Position numbers and translations under genes: made by a program
In this document: positions 26,886 to 35,079 of the stretch, piece after piece
Layout of the letters: every line of letters begins with the position of its first letter
Numbering within the stretch: the stretch's first letter is position 1
Source: an uncultured Flavobacteriaceae bacterium
Lineage (GTDB): Bacteria > Bacteroidota > Bacteroidia > Flavobacteriales > Flavobacteriaceae
DNA: 64,000 nucleotides
Reading direction: 5' to 3'
Assembly (NCBI GenBank): GCA_947494715.1
Contig: CANLWG010000023.1
Coordinates: 1 to 64,000 of the forward strand
The notes under the pieces: generated by a model
Databases searched by the model: none
Seen by the model: only the letters and a program-made list of their open reading frames with translations
What the model was told of the DNA's origin: nothing

Positions 26886-28319
26886 ATGGAAGAGCATATG
26901 GAAAATTCGCGTAGGGAGTTTATGAAGAAAATGGGGTCGGCCAGCCTGGCAGCGGTAGCCACAAGTATTCCCGCGGCTAGTTTCCTGAGCTCCTGCAGTA
27001 GTACTCCGACAATAAATTCCAAAGCGGACACCGTAATTTTACTTTGGATGGCTGGAGGTATGGCGCATACCGAGACTTTTGACCCCAAAGCCTATGCGCC
27101 TTACGAAAAGGGAATGGAGAGCAAACGGGTCTTAAGTTCGTTTCCCAAGGTTCCTACAGTTGTGGACGGCCTGGATTTTTCCAAAGGACTGGAATCCATT
27201 GGTAGCGTTATGGACAGGGGAGCCATTATTCGATCCTATAAATCGGCCGATTTAGGCCACATCCTTCACACACGGCATCAGTACCATTGGCATACGTGCT
27301 ATGAACCACCACAATCCGTTCAAGCCCCGCATATTGGAGCTTGGATTGCCAAGGAATTGGGGCCGGTAAATCCGGTTATTCCTCCTTTTATTGCCATGGG
27401 CCAACGCTTTACCGTAGGAGAAGGTGAGGAATTAAAAGCCTTTCATTCTGCTGGATTCTTGGGTAGCGAATATGGTCCTTTTTTGATTCCAGATCCGTCA
27501 AGCGGACTTGATAGTGTTCGACCCCCGCAGGGTATGTCCGCCAAAAGGTTCGAAGCAAGGTATAAACTGTATACCGAATTGGCCAATAAGAGCGCGATAA
27601 TGGAACAGGGCAGTGATTACCAGAGGGAATCATTGATACGTTCCATGGAGCAATCCTATCGGTTGTTGAATTCACCTGAGTCCCAAGTATTTGATTTGAC
27701 ACAAGAGTCCAAGGAGAAGTATGCCATTTATAATACCGGAAGATTTGGTTTGGGATGCCTGACCGCTAAAAGGTTGGCCATGAACGGAGCCCGGTTCGTA
27801 AGCGTTTCAACGGAATATGAACCATTTCTCGGATGGGACACCCATGAGAATGGGCATACCCGTATCGTAAAAATGAAGGAGCTGATAGACGGCCCTATTG
27901 CTCAACTCGTCAAAGATTTGGATGAATCGGGACATTTAGACAGGACACTTATCGTGTTGGCAAGTGAATTTAGCCGGGATGCTCTACTCGAGGGTCGTCC
28001 TGGGAAAAAAGTAAAAGATCAGGTGGATCAACCGGATATCATCCAGGGCGAAAAATTCTATGGCATGCATAGGCATTTTACCGATGGTAGTTCTATATTA
28101 CTATGGGGAGGTGGGATCAAGAAAGGGCTGGTCTACGGGAAAACTGCCGATGAAAGACCTTGCTCGTCCATTGAAAATACCGTAGTAATAGACCAGGTAC
28201 ATCAGTCTATATATCATGCCTTGGGCATACATCCCGAAACAAACTATGTCATTGAAGGAAGACCTTTCTATACCACTCCGGATGGGCAGGGAAAACCTAT
28301 TTTGGATTTGTTTGCTTAA
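26886..28319 (+). CDS. DUF1501 Tat-exported protein
   Basis: 477 aa (start at 26886 or at the second Met, 26898). Twin-arginine signal SRREFMKKMGSASLAAVATS followed by a Cys-containing SSC, so exported folded and perhaps lipidated. The rest is the DUF1501 (sulfatase/alkaline-phosphatase-like fold) pattern: VILLWMAGGMAHTETFDPKA near the start, FLGWDTHENGHTRI and LIVLASEFSRDA in the middle, MHRHFTDGSSILLWGGGIKK late. Paired with DUF1549/DUF1553 proteins across many phyla and here separated by only 12 bp, so cotranscribed and probably acting together on an unknown polymer. Confidence 0.85.
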   Translation: MEEHMENSRREFMKKMGSASLAAVATSIPAASFLSSCSSTPTINSKADTVILLWMAGGMAHTETFDPKAYAPYEKGMESKRVLSSFPKVPTVVDGLDFSKGLESIGSVMDRGAIIRSYKSADLGHILHTRHQYHWHTCYEPPQSVQAPHIGAWIAKELGPVNPVIPPFIAMGQRFTVGEGEELKAFHSAGFLGSEYGPFLIPDPSSGLDSVRPPQGMSAKRFEARYKLYTELANKSAIMEQGSDYQRESLIRSMEQSYRLLNSPESQVFDLTQESKEKYAIYNTGRFGLGCLTAKRLAMNGARFVSVSTEYEPFLGWDTHENGHTRIVKMKELIDGPIAQLVKDLDESGHLDRTLIVLASEFSRDALLEGRPGKKVKDQVDQPDIIQGEKFYGMHRHFTDGSSILLWGGGIKKGLVYGKTADERPCSSIENTVVIDQVHQSIYHALGIHPETNYVIEGRPFYTTPDGQGKPILDLFA

Positions 28320-28427
28320 AGCGGTTCTATCTACCATATCATTCAAAAATGCTTCATGTTACTCGTGGCCAACATTGAAATTGCTAAATGAAACAAATTG
28401 GGACAACTCTTGTCTATAACTTGAAAG

Positions 28428-29006
28428 ATGGATAAAAACCGGGATTTGCTCATAAACTTCATTCTGGATATTGTTCCTATGAAACAGGGTGATGCCTTGG
28501 AAATTGCCAACTCCTTCCATCCATTGCAGCTTAAAAAAGGTGAACTTCTTGTAACAGAAAATCAAATTAACGATGATTATTTCTACCTCCAACGTGGATT
28601 AATGCGAACTTTTTTGTACGACTTAAAAGGTAACGAAATAACTACGGATTTCTTTATCGAGAACAATGTAGTTTTTGAAGTCACTTCGTTTTTCAATCGT
28701 GTACATTCGGAAGTAAACATTGAAGCGATCACGGATTGTTTTGGATTCAGGATTTCCTATGAAGAGCTCAATACGCTTTTTCACAACAAAATTGCTTTTA
28801 GGGATTTTGGACGGGCAATCCTGGTAAAGGAATTCATCTCCTCAAAAAAAAGAAACTATGGGATGATCAACCGTACCGCTGAGCAACGCTACCAAAATTT
28901 ATTACTTTCAAAACCTAAAATTTTGCAACACTCACCGTTAAAATATGTAGCCTCTTATCTAGGTATTACGGATAGTACGCTGAGTAGGTTGCGAAAAAAA
29001 ATATAG
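28428..29006 (+). CDS. Crp/Fnr-family transcriptional regulator
   Basis: 192 aa. Effector-binding barrel (LKKGELLVTENQINDDYFYL; GLMRTFLYDLKGNEITTDFF) then winged helix (LKYVASYLGITDSTLSRLRKK). Ligand unknown. The next gene, a membrane protein, starts 73 bp after it. The gap contains a perfect 14 bp palindrome overlapping that gene's promoter, so the membrane protein gene is a probable target. Confidence 0.85.
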   Translation: MDKNRDLLINFILDIVPMKQGDALEIANSFHPLQLKKGELLVTENQINDDYFYLQRGLMRTFLYDLKGNEITTDFFIENNVVFEVTSFFNRVHSEVNIEAITDCFGFRISYEELNTLFHNKIAFRDFGRAILVKEFISSKKRNYGMINRTAEQRYQNLLLSKPKILQHSPLKYVASYLGITDSTLSRLRKKI

Positions 29007-29026
29007 CCATTCCCATTTCTTGCCTT

Positions 29027-29063
29027 TTGTCAATTGACAACTATGAATTTCATTGGAACTTTG
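29027..29063 (+). promoter_or_regulatory. Promoter with overlapping palindromic operator
   Basis: TTGTCAATTGACAA (29027-29040) is a perfect 14 bp palindrome, the shape of a Crp/Fnr half-site pair. Inside it, TTG at 29034-29036 followed after 19 nt by GAACTTTG (29056-29063) fits the Bacteroidota TTG-N19-TAnnTTTG promoter at all but one -7 base. A regulator bound at the palindrome would block RNA polymerase. Confidence 0.6.
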
Positions 29064-29079
29064 CCATAAAAATTAATCA

Positions 29080-29775
29080 ATGGCAGAAATATCAATTTTC
29101 ACGACACTTGGATTTGTCCTTACCACAATAGCTACTATCTGGTTATTTTTAAAGGCTTCAGGAAATAGAAGGGTCATCATATTTATCCTCATATGGGGTG
29201 GTATCGTCGGCGTTCTAGGGCTCTCCGGTTTTTATCAAAAATTGGATACCGTGCCCCCAAGGTTTATTTTCCTATTGGGACCAGTAATTCTTTTTGTCCT
29301 GTTACTATCCATTACCAAAAAAGGCAAAAGGTTCATGGACAGTCTGGATTTAAAATGGCTAACGCTGTTACATAGTGTCAGAATACCGGTTGAATTGGTG
29401 CTATATTTTGTATTCCTAGAAGGTCTGGTACCGGATTTGATGACATTTGAAGGCTATAATTTTGATATTCTTTCAGGGCTCACCGCACCGATACTGTATT
29501 ATTTGGTTTTTGTCAAAAAGAAAGTAGGTAACAATGGGCTTTTGCTTTGGAACATTGTTTGTTTGGGGTTACTACTAAACATCCTGACCATTGCCGTTCT
29601 AAGTGCGCAAACGCCTTTTCAGGAAATGGCCTTTGATCAACCGAATATCGGTGTAACCTATTTTCCTTTGGTCTGGCTTCCAACGGTTATTGTTCCCATC
29701 GTATTTCTCTCACATTTGGCAAGTATTGGACAAATTCTATCTTTACGCAAGAAAAAAGTAGTTGAACCTAAATAA
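29080..29775 (+). CDS. Polytopic membrane protein, probable target of the adjacent regulator
   Basis: 231 aa with about seven hydrophobic helices (LGFVLTTIATIWLFLKA; VIIFILIWGGIVGVLGLSGF; FIFLLGPVILFVLLLS; VELVLYFVFLEGLV; APILYYLVFVKKK; LLWNIVCLGLLLNILTIAVL; VWLPTVIVPIVFLSHLA). No known motif; function unknown. Its promoter carries the TTGTCAATTGACAA palindrome directly downstream of a Crp-like gene. A methyltransferase gene follows after 39 bp. Confidence 0.55.
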   Translation: MAEISIFTTLGFVLTTIATIWLFLKASGNRRVIIFILIWGGIVGVLGLSGFYQKLDTVPPRFIFLLGPVILFVLLLSITKKGKRFMDSLDLKWLTLLHSVRIPVELVLYFVFLEGLVPDLMTFEGYNFDILSGLTAPILYYLVFVKKKVGNNGLLLWNIVCLGLLLNILTIAVLSAQTPFQEMAFDQPNIGVTYFPLVWLPTVIVPIVFLSHLASIGQILSLRKKKVVEPK

Positions 29776-29814
29776 ATTCTGGGAACTCAAAACACAGGGG
29801 ATTCCGAAATAAGT

Positions 29815-30384
29815 ATGGAGGAGGAATATTATAAAACCAAAAAATCTGTTGAAGAATATATCCGTATGGCAAAGGATGTTAATGGGAAGCAGCTTATTGG
29901 AAAACTTGAACAGGTTTTAGCACCAAAATCTATTTTACTCGAAATAGGTTCAGGTCCAGGAACGGACTGGAGAATTTTGAATAGGTCCTACCGTGTTACG
30001 GGATCTGATAACTCAACTGAATTTTTGAATCACTTGAGGGCCGAAAACCCAAACGGAACATTCCTAGAGTTGGATGCAATTACCCTACAGACTAATAAAA
30101 AGTTTGATGGGTTGTATTCAAATAAAGTATTGCATCACCTAAATGATCATGAATTAGCCGAATCGATCAAAAGGCAATATGAAGTTCTCAATACCAACGG
30201 TATAATCTGCCATTCCTTTTGGAAAGGGGAAGGTTCAGAAATTTTCAAGGGTCTTTTTGTAAAGTATCACACCGAAAAAAGTCTTAAAGAAGTCTTTGGG
30301 CAGCACTTTAAGATTCTTTCTATTGAAAGTTATGCCGAATTTGAGCAAGGAGATTCCCTACTATTGCTCGGTATCAAAAAATGA
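29815..30384 (+). CDS. Class I SAM-dependent methyltransferase
   Basis: 189 aa. Motif I is SILLEIGSGPGTDWRIL, followed by VTGSDNSTEFLNHLRAENP (acidic loop), FDGLYSNKVLHHLNDHELAE as motif IV-like, then INTNGIICHSFWKGEG. Matches small-molecule methyltransferases of the Methyltransf_11 type. Substrate unknown. Probably the last gene of the regulator-membrane protein unit. Confidence 0.8.
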   Translation: MEEEYYKTKKSVEEYIRMAKDVNGKQLIGKLEQVLAPKSILLEIGSGPGTDWRILNRSYRVTGSDNSTEFLNHLRAENPNGTFLELDAITLQTNKKFDGLYSNKVLHHLNDHELAESIKRQYEVLNTNGIICHSFWKGEGSEIFKGLFVKYHTEKSLKEVFGQHFKILSIESYAEFEQGDSLLLLGIKK

Positions 30385-30428
30385 TACAGAAGAACATACT
30401 TCCAAAAGGAATATGATTTTTAAGAAAA

Positions 30429-30821
30429 TTATAAGGAGTAGGATCCGGTCATAATCTCAACCAAGTTTTCAATTTGAAGGGGTTTTTGAACAAAGCCCTT
30501 TACAAACTGAGGATACTTTTCCGCTAAGATTTTATCCGCATACTCCGTCGAAGAGGTCACCATAATGACATCAATATTCAACGGAAATTCTTCGAGGGCC
30601 ATGAATTCCAAAAATTCAAACCCGTTCATTTCCGGCATATTAATATCCAATAATACCAGTTTTGGTGCCATGTTTGATTTGTTGAACCGCAAATCGTCCA
30701 AAGCTTCTTCCGGATTTGTAAAGGACTTTACCTTATCCTCCAGATGAAGCTGACGTAAAAGCACTTGATGCATTACGTTTGTCATTTCTAAATCGTCTAC
30801 TAAATAAATTTCTGAGTACAT
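30429..30821 (-). CDS. Stand-alone response-regulator receiver protein
   Basis: 130 aa CheY-like receiver. Acidic pocket Asp9-Asp10, phosphorylation site Asp59 (VLLDINMPEMNG), the T/S switch residue at 89-90 (MVTSS) and Lys113 (FVQKPL). No output domain, so it acts by protein contact. The start is followed upstream by a long non-coding region. Confidence 0.85.
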   Translation of the reverse strand: MYSEIYLVDDLEMTNVMHQVLLRQLHLEDKVKSFTNPEEALDDLRFNKSNMAPKLVLLDINMPEMNGFEFLEFMALEEFPLNIDVIMVTSSTEYADKILAEKYPQFVKGFVQKPLQIENLVEIMTGSYSL

Positions 30822-31299
30822 TGCTTTGTAGTTTTATGAATTTGGATTACAAGGTAAAAGAGCAAAGAACGGCAAGAAAATACTTGTTGCAAACCCTTTG
30901 TTTTTTATGGTAAAACAAAAAGAACATGTGGTTTTTGTTTTATAATTTGAGCGAATCCTCTTATTTAAAACGTGCGTTATTAATCCTTTGGTATAAATGA
31001 TTTCCTAAAATTTTTGATGTAATTTGTTAATAGTATATTATTTTTAAGTGTGCGGAAGGTTCTGTAGACCGTTCATACAAGTCCAATTTTAACCTCCAAA
31101 AGGGTGGTCTGTCTTACCTAAATCTTTAAGAAATTGTTGAATTGATAATCCAATACGTTTTTAGGACTATGCTTTAAAGTATCCTTTTCCCACTTTTGGA
31201 TTATGTATTTCGGATGGGCAGAAAATTCTTGCCATTCAAGTACTGTGAAGCCATTGGGATTTGTTCCGATTTAAACAAACATCGGGAGTAGTAACTCCG
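30822..31299. other. Non-coding region between convergent genes' 5' and 3' ends
   Basis: About 480 bp. Holds the promoter region of the receiver gene and the 3' flank of the LRR gene. Notable is an 11 bp perfect inverted repeat TAAAACAAAAA (30911-30921) and TTTTTGTTTTA (30932-30942) with a 10 nt loop, AT-rich, of unknown role. No gene seen. Confidence 0.5.
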
Positions 31300-32196
31300 T
31301 TAATCGTCCATATCTTCAAACTTGGTGTCCGCGGTGCCGATTTCCATATTGACATTAAAGCGTTTAAAATCCCTTCTTTTGTAATCTTGGCCATTTCCAT
31401 CAAAATCAAAAAGGGCCAAATGTCCTACCGTAGTACCAGTACCGGTATCCTTAAGATCAAAAGTATCCAAAAAATTATGCTGTAGCTGTAGTTGCCCAAG
31501 TTGTGGTAACGACAAAATATCTTCGGGAATCCTTCCTGAAAACTTATTCTCCGCAAGAATCAAGGTATTGAGGTTTTTAAGCTTGGCCATGTCTAAAGGG
31601 ATACTTCCCTTTATTCGGTTCCCCGCCAGTTCCAAACGCTCCAACGATTCCATGTTCCCCAATTCCTCCGGAAGTGTACCTTTTAACTCGTTATAGGATA
31701 GATAAAGCCATTTCATTCTTTTCAGCTTTCCCAGATCTTTGGGTATTTCACCGGAAAGTGTATTGGCAAACATGTCCAATACTACTAGATTTGAAAGATT
31801 ACCTATAGCTTTGGGAATAGTACCCGTAAAATGATTTTTTCCCAATCGTAGGACTTTCAACTTTTTTAAAAGCACTATGTTCTCCGGAATATCTCCCCCT
31901 ATATGATTAAAGGCCAAGTTCAATACTTCCAAATGTCCTAATCTTCCTAGAGAAGCAGGTAAGGTGCCTCCAAGGTTATTGTTGAAAAGGGAGAGGGATA
32001 CTACCTTTCCGTTTTTTATTTCTACTCCGTGCCATGTGGAAACCGGTTTGGAAAAATCCCAGTTGATCGTCCATGTTTCGCCCAGGGTACTCTTGTAAAA
32101 ATCGATAAGTATTTCCTTTTCTTTTTTGGAAACTCTGGCAAGAAGTGTGGTAGTGGTACAAATCAAAAATAATACGAGGTAAAAACGCTTATGCAT
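31300..32196 (-). CDS. Secreted plant-type leucine-rich-repeat protein
   Basis: 298 aa. Signal peptide (LVLFLICTTTTLLA) then an LRR-N-like cap with W..VSTWHGVEIKNGKVVSLSL and eight 24-residue repeats of the plant type LxxLxLxxNxLxGxIPxxLGxL (LGGTLPASLGRLGHLEVLNL; FTGTIPKAIGNLSNLVVLDM; LKGTLPEELGNMESLERLEL). The C-terminus carries DFDGNGQDYKRRDF, reminiscent of an EF-hand calcium loop. Such proteins mediate binding or adhesion outside the cell. Partner unknown. Confidence 0.85.
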   Translation of the reverse strand: MHKRFYLVLFLICTTTTLLARVSKKEKEILIDFYKSTLGETWTINWDFSKPVSTWHGVEIKNGKVVSLSLFNNNLGGTLPASLGRLGHLEVLNLAFNHIGGDIPENIVLLKKLKVLRLGKNHFTGTIPKAIGNLSNLVVLDMFANTLSGEIPKDLGKLKRMKWLYLSYNELKGTLPEELGNMESLERLELAGNRIKGSIPLDMAKLKNLNTLILAENKFSGRIPEDILSLPQLGQLQLQHNFLDTFDLKDTGTGTTVGHLALFDFDGNGQDYKRRDFKRFNVNMEIGTADTKFEDMDD

Positions 32197-32935
32197 GGGC
32201 TAAAATGTATATGTTTTATTAATAAAGCTGAACATATATTTTTAAGGAATTTACTTACAAAAAAGTAATGTTTACAGATAATATGCAAAATTAATCGATG
32301 AAATGCACTTAAGTACTCTCCATTTGTTGTGAAATCATTCATTATCGTGGTAAGGAAACAATTGCCGAATCTCCAGTTCCGTTGCATCCCAAAAACCATG
32401 TAATACCAAAACTTATTTAATTTTATGGACTCTAGTTCAAGAACTATTGATCGATTTCATAATGGTCTATTTTTTTTTCAAAGATTTCACTTGACTTTGC
32501 CCCATTAAAAATAATTGTGTTGGACTTTATTTCAATTTGTAATTCTTGGTATTTTATACCCTCAAAACATTTTCAACCCCATGCAGCATTTTTCAACATT
32601 TGTGGATAACACAAAAAGGTCTCTTTAACCGGATTTTGTTCAGTGAATACAGATACCAAATGTCCCGATAGCCGGTCATAACAAAGGATAAAAGCGTAAA
32701 TTAGGACGGATATAACATGTTTTGTACCACACCAGAAATTAAAGTAGTGAGCAACGGCTGGTTTCTCGGCTGAATTGTCCTACAGATGGGTTACTTTCTC
32801 TCTCCCGCTGACGTCGACCGGGATTGTTGGGGTCACCAACGGCATTTCTGAACGTGCCTCGCCAGAATAGTATGTCGGGCTGGCGTTCGGTATAGGTGGA
32901 AATCATAGCCAAAACTTTTACTGCAATTTCAAAAA
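32197..32935. other. Long non-coding region with a cassette-junction-like segment
   Basis: 740 bp without a gene. The left 400 bp is AT-rich and serves the LRR gene's 5' side. From about 32670 to 32930 the DNA is less AT-rich and contains CGGCTGGTTTCTCGGCTG (about 32755), similar to the interior of junction 2 (CGGCTGGATTTCGGCGG). A left end such as GTCATAAC can be guessed at 32673-32680, but no matching GTT end is seen. Confidence 0.45.
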
Positions 32936-34318
32936 ATGAACAATAAAAAGATACTACTCATATTACTCCTGCTGACAAACCTGAGCATTACAGCTCAAAA
33001 TATATTCAGGACCGCGTGTCGCGGAAATCTGGATAAATTGGATTCACTGCTTAACTATCAAGACATTAATCTACAAGATGATAGAGGTAGGTCGCTACTG
33101 CATTGGGCCATAGGTTGTCAAAAGAAAAAAGCCTTTGATTTTTTAATCGAAAAGGGAATTGATAGTAACATAGAAGATAATGCAAAACGCACACCTATGT
33201 ACGTTGCCGTTAATTTCAATGATGAATATTCTTTTGATAGGCTTCAAAAACTACAACCCAATAACTCATGGATCCAAAGCTATGGAACAGCGCTCTTGGA
33301 ACGTGCCCTATTAAACAAGAATAAACGGTTCGTTGAAAGATTAGTGAGGTCAGGCGTCGGCAGCAATACCAAGAATGAACGCGGAAGCACCCCATTGGAA
33401 ATAGCAAAACGATTGGGTGCAGATGATATCTATGGATTGTTACTGTCCTTAGGTGCCGATGAAAGCCAAGTACGGAGTATCATAATAAAGGGTGAATATA
33501 TGGGACAAAAGCGTCCAGAAACCGTCCCGAAATTATTTTCCCCGAATTTTATATCGACCGAAGAATCCGAATTTGGTTCTGTCTTTAATTCAAAGGGTAC
33601 GGAATTTTATTTCGGGGTAGATGTAAACGGGAAAAGTGAAATTCGGTATTCCAAAATGACAAACGATCAATGGAGCAAACCCGAAACCATTTTCTCGCAT
33701 AAGCAATACGGCTACAATGACCCCTTTCTTTCAAACGATGAAAACAGATTGTACTTTATTTCCAAAAGGGCCTTGGACGGCATAGGGGAACCAAAGGACG
33801 TGGACATCTGGTATGCGGAAAAAGAAAAGAAAGGATGGTCGCAACCCATTAATGCCGGTAAGAATATCAACACAAAAGGAAACGAATACTATATTTCCTT
33901 TACCAAGGATGGTTCCCTATATTTTTCATCAAACGGCCACAATCCAAACAAAACAGACTACGATATCTATTATTCCAGAAATGTAAACGGTACCTATCAA
34001 AAACCGGTTGTATTAAATGACAATATCAATACAGTAGATTATGAAGCGGATGTATTTGTTTCACCGGATGAGTCCTACATCATTTTCTGTTCCACACGCG
34101 TCAATGGATTTGGACGCGGCGATCTCTACATAAGTTTTAAAGACGAAGATGGCACTTGGACAAAGACCGTAAATATGGGTGAAGCGATAAACACTAAAAA
34201 TTATGAATATTGTCCTTTTGTGACCAAGGATGGAAAATATCTATTTTACACCAGCAATCAGGATATTTACTGGGTGAGCACTGAAGTGATTCATGAAATC
34301 AAAGAAAATAGCAGGTAA
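32936..34318 (+). CDS. Secreted ankyrin-repeat protein fused to a PD40 beta-propeller
   Basis: 460 aa. Signal peptide ends ITAQ. Residues about 25-170: four ankyrin-like repeats (NLQDDRGRSLLHWAIGCQKK; NIEDNAKRTPMYVAVNF; NTKNERGSTPLEIAKRLGAD). Residues about 195-450: WD40-like PD40 blades (FGSVFNSKGTEFYFG; YNDPFLSNDENRLYF; YYISFTKDGSLYFSSNG; ADVFVSPDESYIIF; YCPFVTKDGKYLFY). The propeller resembles the lipoprotein at 17.5 kb, including DIYWVST. Exported ankyrin-propeller fusions are unusual and suggest a periplasmic or surface binding role. Confidence 0.75.
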   Translation: MNNKKILLILLLLTNLSITAQNIFRTACRGNLDKLDSLLNYQDINLQDDRGRSLLHWAIGCQKKKAFDFLIEKGIDSNIEDNAKRTPMYVAVNFNDEYSFDRLQKLQPNNSWIQSYGTALLERALLNKNKRFVERLVRSGVGSNTKNERGSTPLEIAKRLGADDIYGLLLSLGADESQVRSIIIKGEYMGQKRPETVPKLFSPNFISTEESEFGSVFNSKGTEFYFGVDVNGKSEIRYSKMTNDQWSKPETIFSHKQYGYNDPFLSNDENRLYFISKRALDGIGEPKDVDIWYAEKEKKGWSQPINAGKNINTKGNEYYISFTKDGSLYFSSNGHNPNKTDYDIYYSRNVNGTYQKPVVLNDNINTVDYEADVFVSPDESYIIFCSTRVNGFGRGDLYISFKDEDGTWTKTVNMGEAINTKNYEYCPFVTKDGKYLFYTSNQDIYWVSTEVIHEIKENSR

Positions 34319-34403
34319 TACTCACAAGGGGCAATCCAGCTTTTACCCATAATTGCATACAAACAACAATGTAAGTCATTACAGAAACAGGTACGCTAAA
34401 CAC

Positions 34404-34997
34404 ATGATGAAGAAAAACTATGAAAGCTATCTTAATTCCTACCTAAAAAATTTGAGTCATTCCACTCCTCGGGAAATCGATGCTATTAGACCTGATCTTA
34501 CGATCAAGGAGTATCGCAAACGGGATTTTTTCCTAAAACGAGGCGACGTCCAAAAGGAAATGGGGTTCATTTCTGTGGGTTTGGTTCGCAGATACTACAT
34601 TAATGAAAAAGGCAATCAAATAACAACTGGCTTTGCCAAGGAGAACGAATATCTTACAGACTATCCGGCGTTTATAAAACAGAGGCCGACCAAATACTTT
34701 CTGCAATGTATAGAGCCCTCCATAATCATTGGTGTACCCTATAGCATTATTCAGTTAAGCTACGAGAAATTCACGAACGGGCAATTGTACGGTCGATTGA
34801 TGGCCGAACAGACCCTCACGATCCTAAACGATCGCATTGAGGGCTTTCTATTCAATACCGCAGAAGAAAGGTATTTGAAATTCGTTAAGGAACATCCGGA
34901 ATTAATGAATCGCGTAAGCCTTACCCATTTATCTTCCTTCCTGGGAATTGAAAGGCAATCCTTGAGTAGAATTAGAAAAAGAATTACCAAAAAATGA
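34404..34997 (+). CDS. Crp/Fnr-family transcriptional regulator
   Basis: 197 aa from the ATG pair at 34404 (the longer frame starts with TTG at 34353). Effector barrel (YRKRDFFLKRGDVQKEMGFI), signalling helix (NTAEERYLKFVKEHPEL) and winged helix (LTHLSSFLGIERQSLSRIRKR). Third such regulator in the window; its ligand is unknown. The exported amidohydrolase follows after 82 bp and could be its target. Confidence 0.85.
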   Translation: MMKKNYESYLNSYLKNLSHSTPREIDAIRPDLTIKEYRKRDFFLKRGDVQKEMGFISVGLVRRYYINEKGNQITTGFAKENEYLTDYPAFIKQRPTKYFLQCIEPSIIIGVPYSIIQLSYEKFTNGQLYGRLMAEQTLTILNDRIEGFLFNTAEERYLKFVKEHPELMNRVSLTHLSSFLGIERQSLSRIRKRITKK

Positions 34998-35079
34998 TTT
35001 TGTCACAAAGGTGTCAGGTTTTGGTCAACTTAGAAAACCATCTTCGCATTATCTTCTTACGTACTTAAAAAGGCATGTT

